From Ettlia oleoabundans (taxonomy: Eukaryota; Chlorophyta; Chlorophyceae; Chlamydomonadales): a DNA stretch of 36,068 nucleotides. Position 1 is the stretch's first letter. The number at the start of each line of letters is the position of its first letter. Positions 31,291-36,068 of this stretch are shown one piece after another. The position numbers were made by a program, and so were the translations under genes. The notes beneath the pieces were generated by a model, which did no database searches, was not told the DNA's origin, and saw only the letters and a program-made list of their open reading frames with translations. The stretch is from contig JAAMXP010002226.1 in NCBI GenBank assembly GCA_019693395.1, positions 1-36,068 of the forward strand, given 5' to 3'.

Positions 31291-31914
31291 TCATATGTCT
31301 GACATGAATCTGGTCGGTCCTCCGGTCGCACAGGCACGCGCGCCTTCAATTTCATCCACTACAGGGTGTTGCACTCGCCATCGCGCGACAAGCGCTCGCG
31401 CGGCCCGCACCCAGAACGGTAGGGAGCACGGCAGGGCTGTATCCGAAGAAGAGACGTTGAAAACCCAGCTTCGGGGGCATGCATGTTGAATCACGGCGCT
31501 GCTAGGCTGGGCAGATCGGCGTGCTGCGTCGATCTAGCGCTCTGACAACCTGATGCGACCAACAGACGGCCATCAACAGCGCGACCGCCCGCAACAAACC
31601 CGCAGCCCTGCCTCGGCAGTTTGCGCCAGCTGTGCACAGGTTGCCAGAAATCGAAGAAACGACGTTCAAATGCATGAAATGCATGACCAACAGCCGCCAC
31701 ACTCCTGCCCAACCGCCCTTCCGCAAAAAAATCTATTGTAAGGCGTTGTATGCCATGGCTCCAGAAACTCTCTCCTCTGGCACCACCATCCACTTGCAAA
31801 CAACTTGCGCGCAGTCCGCATTACACCAGTGTCGACACCACAGGGAATGCCCGGTCAATAAGCGGCAAGGCGCCAATAGTTACGGACCAGAACTTGTGAA
31901 ACCCAGCAGGAGGG
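31291..31914. other. Intergenic interval: promoter of one gene and 3' UTR of the next
   Basis: The left part lies upstream of the TATA box at 31281. The right part is the 3' UTR of the RNA methyltransferase, with minus-strand TGTAA at 31822-31826, about 90 nt after the stop. No gene was recognised. Confidence 0.5.
31822..31826 (-). terminator. TGTAA poly(A) signal of the RNA methyltransferase
   Basis: TTACA on the plus strand reads TGTAA on the gene strand, about 90 nt after the stop codon at 31915. Confidence 0.5.
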
Positions 31915-34900
31915 TCAGTCTGGCTGTACATCAAGCACCACCACTGTCTCCACATGCCAGGTCTGAGGGTACAGGTCGCATGCCTGCACAGACACTAGAC
32001 TATAAGGTGCCCTTTTGCTGGCACCGACGCTACTGCTGCTGCTGCTGGCTTCCTCACTGGCAGCCTGGCTGCTGTTGCTGCTGGCGCACAGGAGCGCAAT
32101 GTCTCTGGCCTGCGTGCTGGCATTGCAGCTGACATAACATATCCTGCGAGCACCGCATTCCCGCAAATAGCCGATGACAGCTGTGGAAAGGCCGGGGCGT
32201 GCGGGATCCACTACCACCACATCCGGCCGAGGAAGCCGGCCCTCCAGCTGCAACTTGTGGAGGTCGCCCTGCGAAAAATGCGCAGAAACAACCGTGGATG
32301 ACCGGCCTCTCACAGCTGCCGCGTGCATTGCTGGCAGAGGCATGCAGGCTTGTATGTCTAACAACATCGGACACCCTATCCAGTCAACCGAAAGAACCAA
32401 CACACCTGAATGAAGAAGGCGTTGGTGACGCCATTCTTGGCAGCGTTCCGTTCGGCATCTCGCACCGCCGCTATGCTGATCTCCACTCCATGCACCTGAT
32501 GGCACGAGGCCGCCAGGCTCAGGCCAATGCTGCCGGTACCGCAGTACAAGTCCAGCACTATGTCGCTGGGGCGCAGCTCTGCAGCAGTACAGATCCATTA
32601 CGTCACATGGATGCAGGGAGCATGGGACACCAGATAGATTGGTGGGTGGGAGCTCCGTTTGAAGCGGCACATAGGGGCATGGCAGCCAGCAGGGGCAGCT
32701 GTCGCTTGGGTAGTACTATCTGTCAGTCCAGACATCTCACACACACCCATGCATAGGTGATCTGCACAGTCAACCACACCCTAGCGAGCTGCTAGCCCGG
32801 CATCTAGAAGGCATGGTGGCGTCAGCAACAACGCTGGCTGCATGCTGCATCTGACCTGCCGCTTGTGCCACTAAGTTGTAAAGCACCTCTGCCTGCCGCG
32901 TGTTGGTCTGGAAGAAGCTATTGGCAGACACCTGCAACATGGCGGGGCAAGGAGCAGGCGAGGCAATGGACAGCTGGCTTGGCTCCAAGTGGGAAAAAAT
33001 CATGCCCAACCAACTCATCCCACATGCCATTGCAGAGCTGCCTCACACAGCTCCTGATGCACGTGCTCTGCATGCGCTGTACCTGGAAGTAGGAGGAATG
33101 CAGTCAGCCTGCAGCAGACAGGCTCACTGCAGCCTGGAAACTTCCATAAGCAGCCGTCCCAGAGCTGCAGCCCTCACCTCAAACTCTAGGCCACACAGGC
33201 GCTCTGTGAGGAAGCCCCGCCCAGCCAGCACGTGCTCAGCAGACAGGCGCCGCTCCCCAGCCGGCCGCCCCCGCTGGGACACACTGTTCACCACGCCCAC
33301 TACTAGTGGAGGAACTGGTTGCTGCTGCTGCTGTTGTCTGTGATGCGAGTGCCGCTGTTGTGACATCTGCCGTTGCTGCGAGTCGTGGGTTGTATGTTGT
33401 TTCAGGCGCTGCACCTGCCGGTCCCGCATGAGGGCTTTGGCCACTGGGACCAGCGTCTGGCGCCCATCTGACGCCGTCACAAAGTTGACCAAATGCTCTG
33501 CATGCTGTTCGTCCCCAGTGAAGCCACCAGTGCTGCTGCCAGTATAGCCGCTACTACTGGTAGCCACGCTCCTGCTACTGCTGCTGTTGTTGCCACTGCT
33601 GTCGCTGTTGGCTGTGCTAGTAATGCTTCCGCTGCTGCTGCTGGCTGTGCCCCGGCGGATCACAATGTGCTGCAGCAGACCAGAGCGAGTGCGGGGGTCG
33701 TAGGGTCGCACCCCGTGCTGCCGGCACAGCTGCAGCACACGCTGCATCAGCTGGTTGGCGGCGTCAGACTGCAAGGAGCAGTGGTTGATGGGCAGCACTG
33801 CAGTGTTTGAGCCTGGCAGCTTCAGCCCAAGCACCAACTGACACTCCGGGGACCCGAAGCGCCGCCCTGCGCCACGTCTGCTGCTGCTATTACTGCCTTC
33901 ATTGCTACTGCTGCTGCTGGTGCTACCAGCGGTGGCGGTTGTTGAGGTTTCACCCCCGACTGCCATCCGCGTCACTGGCGGCCCAGCAAGCTGGCAGTCA
34001 AAGCTTGCAGAGAACTCCATCTTGTTGCGGTACGCATACTGCTGCCCTGGAGGGCAGCCAACGATGGGGCGCAGGACAGCGCTCACATCTGCTTCTGCTA
34101 CGCCCGCTGTGCGACGCAGCAGATCTGCCACCTGGCGCTGCTTTGCTGCCAGCTGTGCTTCGTACTGCAGGTTCTGCAGGCTGCAGCCGCCACAGGGGCC
34201 AAAGTGCTGCATGCAGTGCCAGGAAGCGGGGAAGGAGGGCAGAGCACATGGTCAATAAGCGGAGCTGGCTAAACGCCTGTGACAAAGCAGCGAGCAGTGT
34301 GACAGTGGGTGGTGCTCACAGCTGTGGGACTTCTCAGTAGCGTACATCAGCACAGTGCATTGCTCCTCTCAGCACAAAGGGGTTAGAAGAAAGTCGTTGT
34401 TGATGAAGGTCTGCCGCCGTGGGTGCGGCTTAAGCCTACCTGGCACACCGGGTCGGCAGCAGCATCATGTGGGTGCAGCGTCTGCAGTTTGCAGGCCTTG
34501 GCAAAGCTGCGCTTGCTTTGCACCACCCGGGCCCTCAGGCGCTCGCCCGGAAGTGCACGGTCCACAAACACCACAAAGCCACCTGGCAGGCGGCAGATGC
34601 CCTGCGGTCACCCAGGCAGGTACAGGTGCGTAGGTTGTTGGCGGGGACCAAACACAAGAAAGGGGCTTTTCCCCAAGCCTTATGTGTTCGGCTGCACAGG
34701 CAGGCGAATAGACTTCTTTACCAACACACCTCTCCACCAAAAGCGAGTTCAGCACACTGCAGCTCAAGCACATCTCCTGGGACTGGCGGAGCGGCAGGTG
34801 CTGGGGCAGTTGTTGTCGCTGCTGCCGGTGAAGCTGCTGGTACACAGCATGGTCTGATCCTGCTGGAGTAAAGCGCTCTGCCGGTAGACTTTAGCTGCTG

Positions 34901-34960
34901 CTGCCAGCGAGCACTGCAAGGCGAGCAAGATGCGTTCAAGAGCGTAAGAACGGGGAGCAT
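31915..34960 (-). CDS. RlmD/TrmA-family RNA (uracil-C5) methyltransferase, Fe-S type, probably organellar
   Basis: The enzyme makes 5-methyluridine in rRNA or tRNA using SAM. Six exons: 34960-34730, 34601-34440, 34206-33178, 32931-32856, 32578-32406 and 32268-31915, giving 674 aa with all phases closed. Residues 1 to about 50 resemble an organelle transit peptide. A TRAM domain spans about 60-128 (VPGDVLELQCAELAFGGE-GICRLPGGFVVFVDRALPGE). Cys130-x5-Cys136-x2-Cys139 (CQHFGPCGGC) plus INHC match the four [4Fe-4S] ligands of RlmD/RumA. The SAM motif is VLDLYCGTGSIGL, then VVVVDPARPGLS, the catalytic Cys in YVSCNASTQARD, and YPQTWHVETVV. The usual SCNP is SCNA here. One exon carries Ser-rich, Gln/His-rich (RHSHHRQQQQQQ) and other low-complexity insertions, which make the protein much longer than the bacterial enzyme. 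It is head to head with an F-box gene. Confidence 0.93.
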
Positions 34961-35141
34961 GATTCCATGACTGAGTGAGGTACTAACACGATATGTTACT
35001 GCATTGACGCATGATGGAGCAAACTGGGTGACTGTAGGCAATGCACCTGGCCAACGTGGCGCCAACAGGGCCAGTTGAACCCATTGAAGCTTAAAAATGT
35101 AAGTTACATCCCGGACTGTCCACGTCTTGAATAAATCTGGA
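34961..35141. promoter_or_regulatory. 181-bp shared divergent promoter of the methyltransferase and F-box genes
   Basis: Start codons at 34960 (minus) and 35142 (plus) leave 181 bp for both leaders and promoters. It holds a palindromic TGGCGCCA (around 35057-35064) and an AT-rich GCTTAAAAATGTAAG (about 35089-35103). Which strand each serves is not clear. Confidence 0.5.
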
Positions 35142-36033
35142 ATGGAGCAGCTCGATGATGCTTGCCTGACGGCGATCCTGTCCCACTTGCCGGCGCAGTC
35201 CCTGACCGTCGCAGCCGAAGCGTCGAAGCGGCTGGCACGCTTGTGCTCACAAAACCACATTTGGAGGTGGGCGTACCTCACCGTGTCGCCCCCGCTTGGG
35301 TTGGCAGTACCCACCCGCCTCTACGCCCACTCTTCTGCCCGACTGGCGTGGGCCTGTTGCACTGTTGTCACGAAATGCCTTACATGGTTCAATTAAATCT
35401 GTTCAGTATCTGGTCAGTAAAGAACAGAATTGTTTCTACCAACATGCAATGCGCAGGGACCGGTTCACCACTGATTTCCCCCGCCACTTTGCGGGCGAGG
35501 TGGAATCCGCTTGCTGCCGCCTGCACAGCGCCGGAGCTGCCAGCGGCTGCGGCTGGCGCGATGCATACCGAGCCCGCCTGCAGCATGACTCCAACTGGCG
35601 CAGCGGCACCCTGGCTCAGCCAGTGGAGGTCTTTCGCCGCCACTCTGGGTGAGCATGTGTGGCTTGCCACCACCTGCCTGCTTGCCCCAATTCCGCTGCT
35701 ATCGTGGGTGCATCACCACCAACGGGAGTAGTTGCGATATACATGACGCGATGATGGCCATGCCCTTGGTTAAGAGCTTGTAAACCCCATGGCTCCTCTC
35801 CACCTTCCAGGCCTGTGTTTGGGACCACTTTCCTGGGGCCACCATTCCGCCCAGGACTGGCAGTGTCAGGTGGCATACAGGGGGCGCACGAGAGCTCGGA
35901 GCTAACGGTGTGGGACGTGGGCAGCCCTGCAGGAGAGGCGGGGGGTGGCAGGCAAGGCTGGCAGCTGCCGAGCAGCAGCCTGCGTAACCTGGGTGGCATC
36001 TTTGACGTGCGGCACCGCCCTGGAACACACCAG
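35142..36033 (+). CDS. F-box protein, probably with WD repeats, 5' part
   Basis: Three exons are in the window: 35142-35266, 35457-35648 and 35811-36033, giving 180 residues in phase. A GTGCGT donor at 36034 shows that the gene continues past the right edge. Residues 1 to about 45 form an F-box: MEQLDDACLTAILSHLPAQS, then ASKRLARLCSQNHIWR-DRF. The next part has GCGWRDAYRARLQHDSNWRS, the segment that usually links an F-box to its C-terminal repeats. VSGGIQGAHESSELTVWDVG then looks like the end of a WD40 blade. F-box proteins bring substrates to SCF ubiquitin ligases. The substrate is unknown, and the WD40 assignment rests on one partial blade. Confidence 0.75.
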
Positions 36034-36068
36034 GTGCGTCTGCATGGCACTGCCCCGAGCTGTACCTC

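Overview
The window is nuclear DNA from a green alga (Chlorophyta). The genes are dense, with 3 to 12 short introns each. Acceptors are usually CTGCAG, donors usually start GTG, and several genes carry TGTAA, the green-algal poly(A) signal, downstream. Low-complexity Ala/Ser/Gln insertions are common. At least one gene (TROL) belongs to the thylakoid. I cannot fix the class; Chlorophyceae or Trebouxiophyceae both fit. The first 13 bases equal the end of the Nextera transposon mosaic end, so position 1 is probably a raw contig end.

Layout, left to right: (1) 215-2538, minus, COG3, a Golgi tethering subunit whose C-terminus lies off the contig. (2) about 2750-4367, plus, a frame-broken PRMT9/PRMT7-like sequence. 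(3) 4573-5786, minus, a small unknown protein with a basic N-terminus and an acidic tail. (4) 6365-8940, minus, a YeeZ-type SDR/epimerase whose NAD-binding glycine motif is completed by a 10-nt microexon. (5) 9185-12119, plus, TROL, the thylakoid rhodanese-like protein. (6) 14192-17731, plus, a BTB/T1-domain protein. (7) 18613-20481, minus, TSR3, which modifies 18S rRNA. (8) about 20946-22371, minus, a poorly resolved ankyrin/membrane protein. (9) 24042-28636, plus, sphingosine-1-phosphate lyase. (10) 29586-31168, minus, a secreted double-psi beta-barrel (expansin-like) protein with a long Asp-rich tail. (11) 31915-34960, minus, an RlmD/TrmA-type RNA m5U methyltransferase with an Fe-S cluster motif. 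(12) 35142 to the right edge, plus, an F-box protein, probably with WD repeats.

The genes are mostly unrelated housekeeping functions, as expected in an alga; I see no operon-like system. The arrangement is strongly divergent: COG3/PRMT-like, SDR/TROL, ankyrin/SPL and TRM/F-box are head to head, two of them across under 250 bp. Exon structures were derived by hand from homology, reading frame and splice phase. For ten of the twelve loci the phases close without error. The PRMT-like locus and the ankyrin locus do not close, and both are reported as possibly broken or mis-assembled. I found no tRNA, rRNA, CRISPR array, insertion sequence or viral gene.
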